DNA of 64,000 nucleotides from Pseudomonas brenneri (GTDB lineage Bacteria > Pseudomonadota > Gammaproteobacteria > Pseudomonadales > Pseudomonadaceae): assembly GCF_007858285.1 (NCBI RefSeq), contig NZ_VFIL01000008.1, positions 124,001-188,000 of the forward strand. Reading direction: 5' to 3'. This document shows positions 44,673-53,172 of the stretch, piece after piece. The first letter of the stretch is position 1; the number at the start of each line of letters is the position of its first letter. The translations under genes and the position numbers were made by a program. Below the pieces are notes generated by a model. That model made no database searches. It was not told the DNA's origin and saw only the letters and a list, made by a program, of their open reading frames with translations.

Positions 44673-45488
44673 TTGCCGAGCGTATCCACCGTGAACCCTG
44701 ATGCACCGGCGTTGCTGGTGCAACTGTCTGACAGCCACTTGTTTGCCGAGGCCGACGGTACGCTGCTGGGCATGAATACCCGTGACAGCCTGCAACGGGT
44801 GATCGAGCTGGTGCGGGCCCGGCAGCCGCAGATTGATTTGCTGCTGGCCACCGGCGACTTGTCCCAGGACGGTACGCTTGAGTCCTACCAGCTGTTTCGC
44901 GACCTGACCCAGCCAATCGGCGCCCCGGCGCGCTGGATTCCCGGCAACCACGATGAGCCGCAAATCATGGCCCAGGCGACCATGGGCAGTGCGTTGCTGG
45001 AGTCGGTGGTGGATGTGGGCAACTGGCGCATTACCTTGCTGGACTCCGCCGTGCCGGGTTCGGTGCCGGGTTATCTGGCCGAGCCGCAACTGCAACTGCT
45101 GGCGCAAGCCTTGAGTGAAGCGCCGGGTCGCCATCATCTGGTCTGCTTCCATCATCACCCCGTGCCCATTGGCAGTGCCTGGATGGAGCCCATCGGTTTG
45201 CGAAACCCCGAGGCGCTGTTTGCTGTGCTCGACCGTTTTCCCCAGGTGCGGGCGGTGTTGTGGGGGCATGTGCACCAGGAGATCGACCGGGAACGCAACG
45301 GCGTGCGCCTGCTGGCGTCGCCGTCGACCTGCATCCAGTTCGCCCCGGGCAGTGAGGATTTCAAGGTCAGCGAAGAGGCACCGGGCTATCGCTGGCTGCG
45401 TCTGCATCCCGATGGGCGGTTGGAAACAGGCGTGGAGCGGGTCCAGGGGTTTGCATTCACCGTCGATTACGGTAGCACTGGCTACTGA
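44673..45488 (+). CDS. cpdA: 3',5'-cyclic AMP phosphodiesterase CpdA
   Basis: CpdA hydrolyses cAMP and so tunes Vfr/CRP-type signalling. The 271-residue calcineurin-like metallophosphoesterase shows all metal motifs: QLSDSHLF, ATGDLSQDG, GNHDEP, FHHHP and WGHVHQE. The TTG start at 44673 has GGGAG nine bases upstream; a GTG eighteen bases later is an alternative. A -10-like CATAAT followed by TGCGCCC (44624-44636) lies upstream. Its 3' end overlaps the convergent deacylase gene by seven bases, and yqiA, its usual neighbour, is 3.6 kb away. Confidence 0.94.
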   Translation: MPSVSTVNPDAPALLVQLSDSHLFAEADGTLLGMNTRDSLQRVIELVRARQPQIDLLLATGDLSQDGTLESYQLFRDLTQPIGAPARWIPGNHDEPQIMAQATMGSALLESVVDVGNWRITLLDSAVPGSVPGYLAEPQLQLLAQALSEAPGRHHLVCFHHHPVPIGSAWMEPIGLRNPEALFAVLDRFPQVRAVLWGHVHQEIDRERNGVRLLASPSTCIQFAPGSEDFKVSEEAPGYRWLRLHPDGRLETGVERVQGFAFTVDYGSTGY

Positions 45489-46468
45489 TGGCGATAGTCC
45501 CGGGCTAACCTCACCACCGTGACGCCTTGCCCCAGATGCCGCAGCGATGGCTGGATCAGCACGCAATTGTCATACGGTGTGACGATCTCGCGCTGAGCAT
45601 CTCGGGCGATCACCGTTCCAGCGTGAGTGATCCGCTCCAGTCCACGGAAATCATCAGTGAAACTGAAGTCCATGCTGTGGGCGATCACCGGGTCGGTGAC
45701 TTGCAGGCATTGCTGGGGCGCAGGCTTTTCCTGGCTAAGAAACCTCGACACATCAGCCTCGGCAACTGCTTGAGTCGCAATCAGGAAGCGTGCTGTCACA
45801 TCGAGGGCGACGTATTCACTCTTTTTTGAAAAATGCTGGCCCGTCTCGATCAGCAGCGCATTCTTGGGGCTGGCGGCATCGCCAAACCCACCGTAGTCAC
45901 GCATGCGCCGGCCGTTGGCATGGCCGGCGTCTGCGACGATGGTTGCAGGTACACCTAATGATTGGGCGAACTCCAAGCCTTTGGCGCATGCACCGCACAT
46001 CATCAGCGGCGGGGATTCTTCGTGCATTGAGTGGATATCGAGCAACAAATCAACACTGTCGATCAGCGGTCGTAACTCCCGTGCTCGGCGCAGTTCGGCG
46101 GAGTCGCGCGGGCCGTCGAGGGCCGATGGCAGCCAGACACGGTTCATGTCCTCGTCAATAAAGCGGGTCGCATCAATGTCCTGTGGGTCGAAGCGTTGAT
46201 AGGCCTGTATGTTGGCAAACCCCAGTGACAACCGCCCCTGGCGCGGGCGCACCCCACTGCGTAACAGGGTATCCACCGCGATTGCCCCACTGACTTCATT
46301 GCCATGGGTCAGCGCCATGACCAGCACATGCGGTCCTGGCTTGCCGCTGTCGAAGCTGTGGATGTAGTCGATTCCACAGTTACCGGTTTTCCATTGTCTC
46401 AGGTCAGGGAACTGGACTTCCACGGGGTAGGGTTTGAGTGATGCACGAACCTGCTCAAGGGTTTTCAT
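45482..46468 (-). CDS. AstE/AspA-family zinc deacylase or carboxypeptidase
   Basis: This 328-residue protein belongs to the M14/succinylglutamate desuccinylase-aspartoacylase group. Zinc ligands are visible as HGNE in LTHGNEVSG (about residue 55) and the His in LLDIHSMHE, with a catalytic Glu in LLIETGQHF. Such enzymes remove an acyl group from an N-acyl amino acid or split a small amide. With the MFS symporter and LysR gene on the same strand it looks like a small uptake and deacylation unit. The substrate is unknown. Confidence 0.82.
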   Translation of the reverse strand: MKTLEQVRASLKPYPVEVQFPDLRQWKTGNCGIDYIHSFDSGKPGPHVLVMALTHGNEVSGAIAVDTLLRSGVRPRQGRLSLGFANIQAYQRFDPQDIDATRFIDEDMNRVWLPSALDGPRDSAELRRARELRPLIDSVDLLLDIHSMHEESPPLMMCGACAKGLEFAQSLGVPATIVADAGHANGRRMRDYGGFGDAASPKNALLIETGQHFSKKSEYVALDVTARFLIATQAVAEADVSRFLSQEKPAPQQCLQVTDPVIAHSMDFSFTDDFRGLERITHAGTVIARDAQREIVTPYDNCVLIQPSLRHLGQGVTVVRLARDYRHQ

Positions 46469-46496
46469 TTCAGTCTCCGACTGACCGATGTGTGTA

Positions 46497-46525
46497 CTTG
46501 TCGCGAGGGGGTGGGGCGCGACAAG
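46497..46525. repeat. Hairpin between MFS and deacylase genes
   Basis: CTTGTCGCG (46497-46505) and CGCGACAAG (46517-46525) form a perfect 9-bp stem with an 11-base loop. No T-run follows on the minus strand, so it is more likely an mRNA processing or stabilising hairpin than a full terminator. Confidence 0.5.
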
Positions 46526-46539
46526 CAGGAAGAGTGTGT

Positions 46540-47856
46540 TTAATTGGCAGCGGGGTGGGTGCCGCGCATGCGGCGGCCCAGGCAGACAATCGCCAGTACG
46601 CTGATCAAAATGGTCGCCATCACATAAAAACTGGGGGCCAGCTTGCTGCCGGTGGCGTCGATCATCCAGGTCACGATCAATGGCGCAAAGCCACCAAATA
46701 GAGTGACGGAAAAGTTGTAGCTCAGCGCCAGACCGGTCCCGCGAATACTGGTTGGGAAGATGTCGGCAAGCATCGCCGGAATCGGCCCCAGGCAGGCGGC
46801 GATCAGCACACCGACAATCGCTTGCACAATCAGCAGCGTAGTGAAGCTTGGGAAGGTATTAAGCAGAACGAACATCGGATAAGACGAAAACCCGGTAATC
46901 AGCAATGCGATCGTCAGTACCCGAAAACGTCCGTGGCGATCGGATAAACCGCCAAATATCGGAGCCATCAGCATCAGCGTGATGCCGGTCATCAGCGCCC
47001 CGAGATACGAGGAGGTAGCGGTGATATTCAGTTGTTTCAGGGCGTAGATAGGCATGTACAGCTTGTGCACGTAGTTGAACGCTGTCGCACCGGCCACCAC
47101 CCCGATAGCCAGTAACAGGCTGACGTGTCCTTTGATCAACACATCTCGTAGCGGCGTCCTCACCACTGTGCTGGCTACGGTTTTCTTGAAGTCCGGGGTT
47201 TCATCGATTTGCGTGCGAATGTAGAAGCCCGCCGGCCCGATCAGCAGGCCGAAGCCGAATGCCACGCGCCAACCCCAGTCGTTCAACTGCACATCCGACA
47301 GCGCATAGCTGAGGATTGCACTGACACCTGCGGCCAGTACCGTTGCCAGCCCCTGGGTCGACAATTGCCAACTGGCAAAGAAACCACGACGCTTGGCATC
47401 TGCATGTTCGACCATAAACGCGGTGGCCGCACCAAACTCACCGCCCGTAGAAAACCCCTGGAGCATGCGCGCAACGATGATCAACAGCGGTGCTGCCAAG
47501 CCGATCTGCTCATAGGTCGGGGCGAAGGTAATCATTGCGGTGCCGATCAGCATGATCATGATGGACATCGTCAACGATGCCTTTCGGCCAGCCCTGTCGG
47601 TGTATGAACCGAGCACGATGGCACCTAGCGGGCGCATCAGGAAGGAAATGCCAAATGAGCCTACGGCCAGCAACAGTGAGGTGGTTTCGTTATCGGACGG
47701 GAAAAACTGTTTGCTGATAACTACCGCAAAATAGCCGTAGATCAGCAAATCATAAAACTCCAGCGCGTTGCCGACACTGGCAGCGATGATTTCCTTCCAT
47801 GGACCTCGCTGGGTTGGAGCCTGTGCCGATGATAAGACGGATGATGGGACTGTCAT
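46540..47856 (-). CDS. MFS transporter, metabolite:H+ symporter family
   Basis: This protein has about twelve membrane helices and MFS motifs: LGSYTDRAGRKAS between helices 2 and 3 and GGLSDRHGRFR between helices 8 and 9. The opening KEIIAASVGNALEFYDLLIY is typical of the ProP/ShiA/KgtP metabolite-proton symporters. Start was placed at ATG 47856 (MTVPSSVLSS, 438 residues); in-frame ATGs at 47889 and 47934 exist and none has a good ribosome site. It probably imports the substrate of the deacylase downstream. Confidence 0.85.
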   Translation of the reverse strand: MTVPSSVLSSAQAPTQRGPWKEIIAASVGNALEFYDLLIYGYFAVVISKQFFPSDNETTSLLLAVGSFGISFLMRPLGAIVLGSYTDRAGRKASLTMSIMIMLIGTAMITFAPTYEQIGLAAPLLIIVARMLQGFSTGGEFGAATAFMVEHADAKRRGFFASWQLSTQGLATVLAAGVSAILSYALSDVQLNDWGWRVAFGFGLLIGPAGFYIRTQIDETPDFKKTVASTVVRTPLRDVLIKGHVSLLLAIGVVAGATAFNYVHKLYMPIYALKQLNITATSSYLGALMTGITLMLMAPIFGGLSDRHGRFRVLTIALLITGFSSYPMFVLLNTFPSFTTLLIVQAIVGVLIAACLGPIPAMLADIFPTSIRGTGLALSYNFSVTLFGGFAPLIVTWMIDATGSKLAPSFYVMATILISVLAIVCLGRRMRGTHPAAN

Positions 47857-48079
47857 GGATGTGCACCGGGTCTGTTTCACAGTTGGCATTCGGATTCGCC
47901 GAGCCGCAGGGTGGCCTGGCGAGATCGAAGGCATTAATTGTTATGGGTGAAAGCCCGGGTGAAATTGAATCAAGTGCGGGTCAACAGCAATTGCTGTTTC
48001 GGCACAGGTTTGAGCTGTTTTGGCACGGGGCCGACAGGCATTGGGATTTACGCGTCTTTAAGTTGATGCAACGACAGCG

Positions 48080-48970
48080 TCACAGGCCTTCCCAGATATT
48101 CATGACCATTTCGCTCTGGTTGGTGCGCAGGCGATGCAGCGAGACGTCGAAGGCCACGTGAAACTCGGGGCCGCCTGCAATCACCAACTCGCCCGAGGCC
48201 AGGGCACCTTTGACCACCATGCGCGGCAGCCACGCCAGGCCTCTGCCACGCTTGGCCATTTCCAGGATGGCGTCATAAGAATCAGCCTGGTAGACCATCC
48301 GCAACGCTAGGTGCTGTGGTAACCGCTCCAGGTGCTGGGCCAGCACGCCGCGTAGGGCCAGGGAGGGTGAGAAGGCCAGCCACGGGATGCTCAGGGCGTT
48401 ATGATCGACGGATATCCGCTGTCGCGGCTGCGCCTTTGTGTCTGGCGCGCTGACCGGCAGCAGTTCCTCATTGGCCAGTACTCGGGAGTCGAAACGCTCC
48501 GGGTCCAACAGCGTATGGGTCAATGGGCTGGAAAAGCTCAACAGCAGGTCGACCTCGCCGGCGGACAACTTACTGATCGCTTCTTGCGCCCCGCTGGTGA
48601 CCAATGACACCGCAAAATTGCCCAGGCGCTGGTGCAATGACTCGTACCAGTCCGGGAAAAAATCGCAGGCCAGGGTCCGACCGGTGGCGATGCGCACGGG
48701 TTCGTCGCGGCTCAGGGTGGTGCCTTTGAATTGCGCTCTGACAGCGGTCAGCAATTGCAGTGATTGTGTCGCGGCATCCAGGAACAGCGCGCCGCAAGGC
48801 GTCAGTGACAGGGGTTGTTTGCGCTCGATCAATGGCGTGCCGACCCATTCTTCCAGCGCCCGGATACGTCGGCCGAACGCGGGGTGCGTGACACAGCGAT
48901 TTTCGGCGGCACGCGACAGGCTGCGGGTGCGGGCCAGTTCGATAAAATCCTCAAGCCATTCAAGTTGCAT
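48080..48970 (-). CDS. LysR-type transcriptional regulator
   Basis: This 296-residue LysR regulator has the HTH in QLEWLEDFIELARTRSLSRA to about residue 62 and a substrate-binding domain from about 90. It lies upstream of the MFS and deacylase genes on the same strand with a gap of 223 bp, and is the likely regulator of them, responding to the transported compound. The three genes sit between cpdA and yqiA, which are adjacent in related genomes. Confidence 0.88.
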   Translation of the reverse strand: MQLEWLEDFIELARTRSLSRAAENRCVTHPAFGRRIRALEEWVGTPLIERKQPLSLTPCGALFLDAATQSLQLLTAVRAQFKGTTLSRDEPVRIATGRTLACDFFPDWYESLHQRLGNFAVSLVTSGAQEAISKLSAGEVDLLLSFSSPLTHTLLDPERFDSRVLANEELLPVSAPDTKAQPRQRISVDHNALSIPWLAFSPSLALRGVLAQHLERLPQHLALRMVYQADSYDAILEMAKRGRGLAWLPRMVVKGALASGELVIAGGPEFHVAFDVSLHRLRTNQSEMVMNIWEGL

Positions 48971-49103
48971 GCGGTTTTCCTGCTTGGCGGCTCATCAACG
49001 CGGCGGAACCGATAGTACCGCCAGCGGCGATGGGCTGCACCCACAACCCCCCCGTTCCCTGTAAACTGCGCCCCTTTGGCCGATAACGCACGGAGAGCCC
49101 GGC

Positions 49104-49712
49104 ATGTCCGCTTCGATCTTGTATATCCACGGTTTCAACAGCGCGCCAGCCTCGACCAAGGCCAGCCAACTGATGGGCGTGATGGACAGTCTGGGTCTGG
49201 CCGACCAGCTACGGGTGCCGGCCCTGCATCACCACCCGCGCCAGGCGATTGCCCAGCTGGAGCAGGCGATCAGCGAGCTGGGGCGGCCACTGCTGGTCGG
49301 CAGCTCACTCGGCGGCTACTATGCAACCCATCTTGCCGAACGCCATGGCCTCAAGGCCCTGTTGGTCAACCCGGCGGTCAGCCCCCATCGCATGTTCGAC
49401 GGTTACCTGGGCACCCAGAAGAACCTCTACACCGATGAAACCTGGGAATTGACCCACGATCACGTCGCGGCCCTGGCTGAGCTTGAAGTGGCGGCGCCCC
49501 AGGATGCCCAGCGCTATCAGGTATGGTTGCAGACCGGGGACGAAACACTGGATTATCGCCTCGCCGAGCAGTATTACCGGGCCTGTGCCTTGCGTATCCA
49601 GGCCGGCGGCGACCACAGTTACCAGGGCTTTGGCCGACAGTTGCCGGCGCTGTTGAGTTTTGCCGGCATTGGCGCAGATCAGTACCAATCCTTCGATTTC
49701 ACGGCATTGTGA
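49104..49712 (+). CDS. yqiA: YqiA-family esterase
   Basis: This 202-residue alpha/beta hydrolase matches YqiA (UPF0227). The nucleophile elbow GSSLGGYYA is near residue 70, the opening ILYIHGFNSAPASTKA is the oxyanion strand and loop, and a catalytic His lies in GGDHSYQGF near the end. E. coli YqiA hydrolyses short acyl esters. The ATG has GGAG upstream. parE follows after 44 bp. Confidence 0.9.
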   Translation: MSASILYIHGFNSAPASTKASQLMGVMDSLGLADQLRVPALHHHPRQAIAQLEQAISELGRPLLVGSSLGGYYATHLAERHGLKALLVNPAVSPHRMFDGYLGTQKNLYTDETWELTHDHVAALAELEVAAPQDAQRYQVWLQTGDETLDYRLAEQYYRACALRIQAGGDHSYQGFGRQLPALLSFAGIGADQYQSFDFTAL

Positions 49713-49756
49713 AACCGCAGGTTACTTTTTAATCGAACGACTCACGATGAGACCCC

Positions 49757-51661
49757 ATGGCCACTCCCAGCGCTAGCTCTTATAACGCCGACGCCATCGA
49801 AGTCCTCTCGGGCCTCGACCCGGTGCGCAAACGCCCCGGCATGTACACCGACACCAGTCGGCCGAACCACCTTGCCCAGGAAGTCATCGACAACAGCGTC
49901 GACGAAGCCTTGGCCGGGCACGCCAAGTCGGTACAGGTCATTTTGCACGCCGACCATTCCCTGGAAGTGTCCGACGACGGGCGCGGCATGCCGGTGGACA
50001 TTCACCCGGAAGAAGGGGTATCGGGTGTCGAGCTGATCCTCACCAAGCTCCACGCGGGCGGTAAGTTCTCCAACAAGAACTATCAGTTTTCCGGCGGCTT
50101 GCACGGTGTGGGTATTTCCGTGGTCAACGCCCTGTCCACGCAGGTTCGGGTCAAGGTCAAGCGCGACGGCAACGAGTACCAGATGACCTTCGCCGATGGC
50201 TACAAGGCCACTGAGCTGGAAGTGGTCGGCACCGTCGGCAAGCGCAATACCGGGACCAGTGTGTACTTCGCGCCGGACCCGAAATACTTCGACTCCCCCA
50301 AATTCTCCATCAGCCGCCTCAAGCACGTACTCAAGGCCAAGGCCGTATTGTGCCCGGGGCTGCTGGTCAGTTTCGAAGACAAAGGCACCGGCGAAAAGGT
50401 CGAGTGGCATTACGAAGACGGTCTGCGCTCCTATCTGGAAGATTCGGTCAGCGACTTCGAACGCCTACCCAATGAGCCTTTCTGCGGCAGTTTGGCGGGC
50501 AATAAGGAAGCGGTTGACTGGGCGCTGTTGTGGTTGCCCGAGGGCGGCGACAGTGTCCAGGAAAGCTACGTCAACCTGATCCCCACTGCCCAGGGCGGCA
50601 CCCACGTCAACGGTTTGCGCCAGGGTTTGCTGGATGCCATGCGCGAGTTCTGCGAATACCGCAGCCTGCTGCCGCGCGGCGTGAAGCTGGCGCCGGAGGA
50701 CGTCTGGGAGCGCATCGCCTTCGTTCTGTCGATGAAAATGCAGGAGCCGCAATTCTCCGGCCAGACCAAGGAACGCCTGTCGTCCCGTGAGGCGGCGGCG
50801 TTTGTCTCGGGTGTGGTCAAGGACGCGTTCAGCCTGTGGCTCAACGAGCACCCGGAGCTGGGCCTGGCCCTGGCCGAGCTGGCGATCAACAACGCGGGGC
50901 GTCGTCTCAAGGCCAGCAAAAAGGTCGAGCGCAAGCGCATCACCCAGGGCCCAGCATTGCCCGGCAAGCTGGCAGACTGCGCCGGGCAGGACCCGATGCG
51001 CTCCGAACTGTTTTTGGTGGAAGGTGATTCTGCCGGCGGTTCCGCCAAGCAAGCGCGGGATAAAGAGTTCCAGGCGATCCTGCCGTTGCGCGGCAAGATC
51101 CTCAATACCTGGGAAGTCGACGGCAGCGAAGTGCTGGCCAGTCAGGAAGTGCACAACATCGCCGTGGCCATCGGCGTCGATCCGGGCGCCGAGGACATGA
51201 GCCAACTGCGCTACGGCAAGATCTGCATCCTCGCCGACGCCGACTCCGACGGCCTGCACATTGCTACTTTGCTCTGCGCACTGTTCGTCCAGCATTTCCG
51301 CCCGCTGGTGGATGCTGGCCACGTCTATGTCGCCATGCCACCGCTGTACCGTATCGACCTGGGCAAAGAGATCTACTACGCCCTGGACGAAGCCGAGCGC
51401 GACGGCATCCTCGACCGCCTGGTGGCCGAGAAGAAGCGCGGCAAGCCGCAAGTCACTCGATTCAAGGGCCTGGGTGAAATGAACCCGCCGCAACTGCGGG
51501 AAACCACCATGGACCCGAACACCCGGCGCCTGGTGCAGTTGACCCTGGAAGACTACGCCGCCACCTCGGAAATGATGGACATGCTGCTGGCCAAGAAGCG
51601 CGCCGGTGACCGCAAGGCCTGGCTGGAGTCCAAAGGCAACCTGGCCGAGGTATTGGGCTGA
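49757..51661 (+). CDS. parE: DNA topoisomerase IV subunit B
   Basis: ParE is the ATPase subunit of topoisomerase IV, which decatenates replicated chromosomes. The GHKL ATPase motifs are intact: EVIDNSVDEALAGHA, DDGRGMPVD and the GGLHGVGISVVNAL lid. The TOPRIM domain has LVEGDSAGGSAKQARD and DADSDGLHI. The 634 residues fit the Pseudomonas form. The next gene starts with an ATG overlapping its TGA (GATG). Confidence 0.97.
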   Translation: MATPSASSYNADAIEVLSGLDPVRKRPGMYTDTSRPNHLAQEVIDNSVDEALAGHAKSVQVILHADHSLEVSDDGRGMPVDIHPEEGVSGVELILTKLHAGGKFSNKNYQFSGGLHGVGISVVNALSTQVRVKVKRDGNEYQMTFADGYKATELEVVGTVGKRNTGTSVYFAPDPKYFDSPKFSISRLKHVLKAKAVLCPGLLVSFEDKGTGEKVEWHYEDGLRSYLEDSVSDFERLPNEPFCGSLAGNKEAVDWALLWLPEGGDSVQESYVNLIPTAQGGTHVNGLRQGLLDAMREFCEYRSLLPRGVKLAPEDVWERIAFVLSMKMQEPQFSGQTKERLSSREAAAFVSGVVKDAFSLWLNEHPELGLALAELAINNAGRRLKASKKVERKRITQGPALPGKLADCAGQDPMRSELFLVEGDSAGGSAKQARDKEFQAILPLRGKILNTWEVDGSEVLASQEVHNIAVAIGVDPGAEDMSQLRYGKICILADADSDGLHIATLLCALFVQHFRPLVDAGHVYVAMPPLYRIDLGKEIYYALDEAERDGILDRLVAEKKRGKPQVTRFKGLGEMNPPQLRETTMDPNTRRLVQLTLEDYAATSEMMDMLLAKKRAGDRKAWLESKGNLAEVLG

Positions 51662-52644
51662 TGCGCAGCGGTTTCGCCCTGGCGATACTGTTGTTGAGTG
51701 GGTTGGCAGTGGCCGAACCTGCGGTTGAGCTCAAGTTGTTGTCCGAACACCCGGTCGAGGGCATGCGCGGCGGTAACCTGTCGGGCCTGGCCTTGTGCGG
51801 CAAGGACTTGTGGACGGTCTCCGACCGCGACGACGACCAGATCTACCGCCTCGATACCCGTGCCGAGACCTGGCAGGCCGAAACGGTCAGGATCGACGTG
51901 CCGCCAGTGCCTGAATCGGGCTTGCCGTGGGGCTTGCGCGCACGCACCACGGCGGCTTCGGTGATTCGTGGCGGCGACCTGGATTTTGAAGGCATCAGCT
52001 GTGACGCCGCGGGTAATCGTTATATCGTCAGCGAAGCCCACGCGGCGGTGCTGCAGGTACCGGCAAGTGGGGATCCGGAATGGCTGAAGATTGCCCCTGG
52101 GATGGTTCGCGAGGCGCGGGCCAGTGGCCTGTTGCTGCACTTCAATGCCTTGTTTGAAGGCCTGGCGGTCAACCCCGAGGGCAATCAGATCTGGCTGGCG
52201 GCCGAACGTGAACGGCGCGGGCTGATTTCGATCAAGCGTGGGCAAAGCGTTTGGGATTGTGACGGGCCGTGCGTGCTGTTGAGCGAGGCTGGCCAGGAAA
52301 TGCAACCCGCGCAGTTTCCGGGCGCCAAGGCCGTTTCCAAGGATTTTGCTGACCTTGCGCTGTTCAACGGCAAGCTGTTTACCCTGGAGCGCAATGCGTT
52401 CCAGATCTGCCGGCGCGACAGCGTGACGGCCAAGGTCGAGCGGTGCTGGTCGTACGCCGATGAGGCCCTGGTGCCGAATCGCCGTTATCCCCAGAGCTAT
52501 GGCCTGGCGGAAGCCTTGCTGATTGATGCCGAGGGCGCCTGGGTGGGCATCGACAATAATTTCGGCGCCCGGGCCGATGGTGAAAAACGCCCGGTGGTCT
52601 ACCGTTTTGCTGCGCCGGCCGGTGGTTGGAGCGCCCAGCCATGA
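51661..52644 (+). CDS. Secreted phytase/esterase-like beta-propeller protein
   Basis: This 327-residue protein has a signal peptide (RSGFALAILLLSGLAVAEP) and a domain of the esterase-like activity of phytase family, recognised by SGLALCGKDLWTVSDRDDDQ, DLDFEGISCDAAGNRYIVSE and FNALFEGLAVNPEGNQIW. These proteins are periplasmic or secreted and poorly studied. The ATG overlaps the parE stop by one base, so it is in the parE-parC operon. It matches PA4966 in context. Confidence 0.82.
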   Translation: MRSGFALAILLLSGLAVAEPAVELKLLSEHPVEGMRGGNLSGLALCGKDLWTVSDRDDDQIYRLDTRAETWQAETVRIDVPPVPESGLPWGLRARTTAASVIRGGDLDFEGISCDAAGNRYIVSEAHAAVLQVPASGDPEWLKIAPGMVREARASGLLLHFNALFEGLAVNPEGNQIWLAAERERRGLISIKRGQSVWDCDGPCVLLSEAGQEMQPAQFPGAKAVSKDFADLALFNGKLFTLERNAFQICRRDSVTAKVERCWSYADEALVPNRRYPQSYGLAEALLIDAEGAWVGIDNNFGARADGEKRPVVYRFAAPAGGWSAQP

Positions 52645-53162
52645 GCGCGCAAGCGCCTGGCAAGCGCGCCGGACGTATATTGATGTTCGTGGCGTGGGGC
52701 GCCGGGCTGTTTCTGGCAACACGGTTTTTTGGGCAATGGGAAGCGCGTCAGGAAAACCCCAACGCCGTGGTCACCTCGCAGCAACACGCGGGTTATATAG
52801 AAGTGAAACTGGTCGGCAACGGCCAGGGGCATTTTGTTGCCACTGGCCAGATCAACGGCCAGCCGGTGGATTTCATGCTCGATACCGGCGCCACCGACGT
52901 GGCGGTACCGGCCGAGCTGGCCGAACGCCTGGGGCTCAAGCGCGGTTTGCCGGTGACCTTGAGCACCGCCAACGGCCGCAGCCAGGGCTATCGGACCCAC
53001 CTCGACCGCCTGCAACTGGGCGATATCGTCTTGCAGGACGTGCGTGCCCTGGTGGCGCCGGGCCTGGGTGGTGAGCAAGTGCTGTTGGGCATGAGCGCAT
53101 TGAAACAACTTGAATTTACCCAGCGCGGCGGCACCATGCTGCTGCGCCAGACCAGACAATGA
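52641..53162 (+). CDS. Membrane-anchored retropepsin-like aspartic protease
   Basis: The ATG at 52641 overlaps the previous stop (ATGA) and gives 173 residues. A hydrophobic segment (ILMFVAWGAGLFLATRFF, about 14-31) anchors the protein, and the rest is a clan AA retropepsin-like domain with active-site motif FMLDTGATDVAV and a C-terminal LLGMSALKQLEF. This family (TIGR02281 type) faces the periplasm and probably works as a dimer. The substrate is unknown. parC follows after ten bases. Confidence 0.87.
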   Translation: MSAQAPGKRAGRILMFVAWGAGLFLATRFFGQWEARQENPNAVVTSQQHAGYIEVKLVGNGQGHFVATGQINGQPVDFMLDTGATDVAVPAELAERLGLKRGLPVTLSTANGRSQGYRTHLDRLQLGDIVLQDVRALVAPGLGGEQVLLGMSALKQLEFTQRGGTMLLRQTRQ

Positions 53163-53172
53163 TGAGGCCCGC

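Noticed and set aside
48010..48035. Sigma-54 promoter from TGGCACG near the MFS gene
   Set aside because: The TTGC element is missing at the required spacing, and the orientation does not fit the minus-strand MFS gene.
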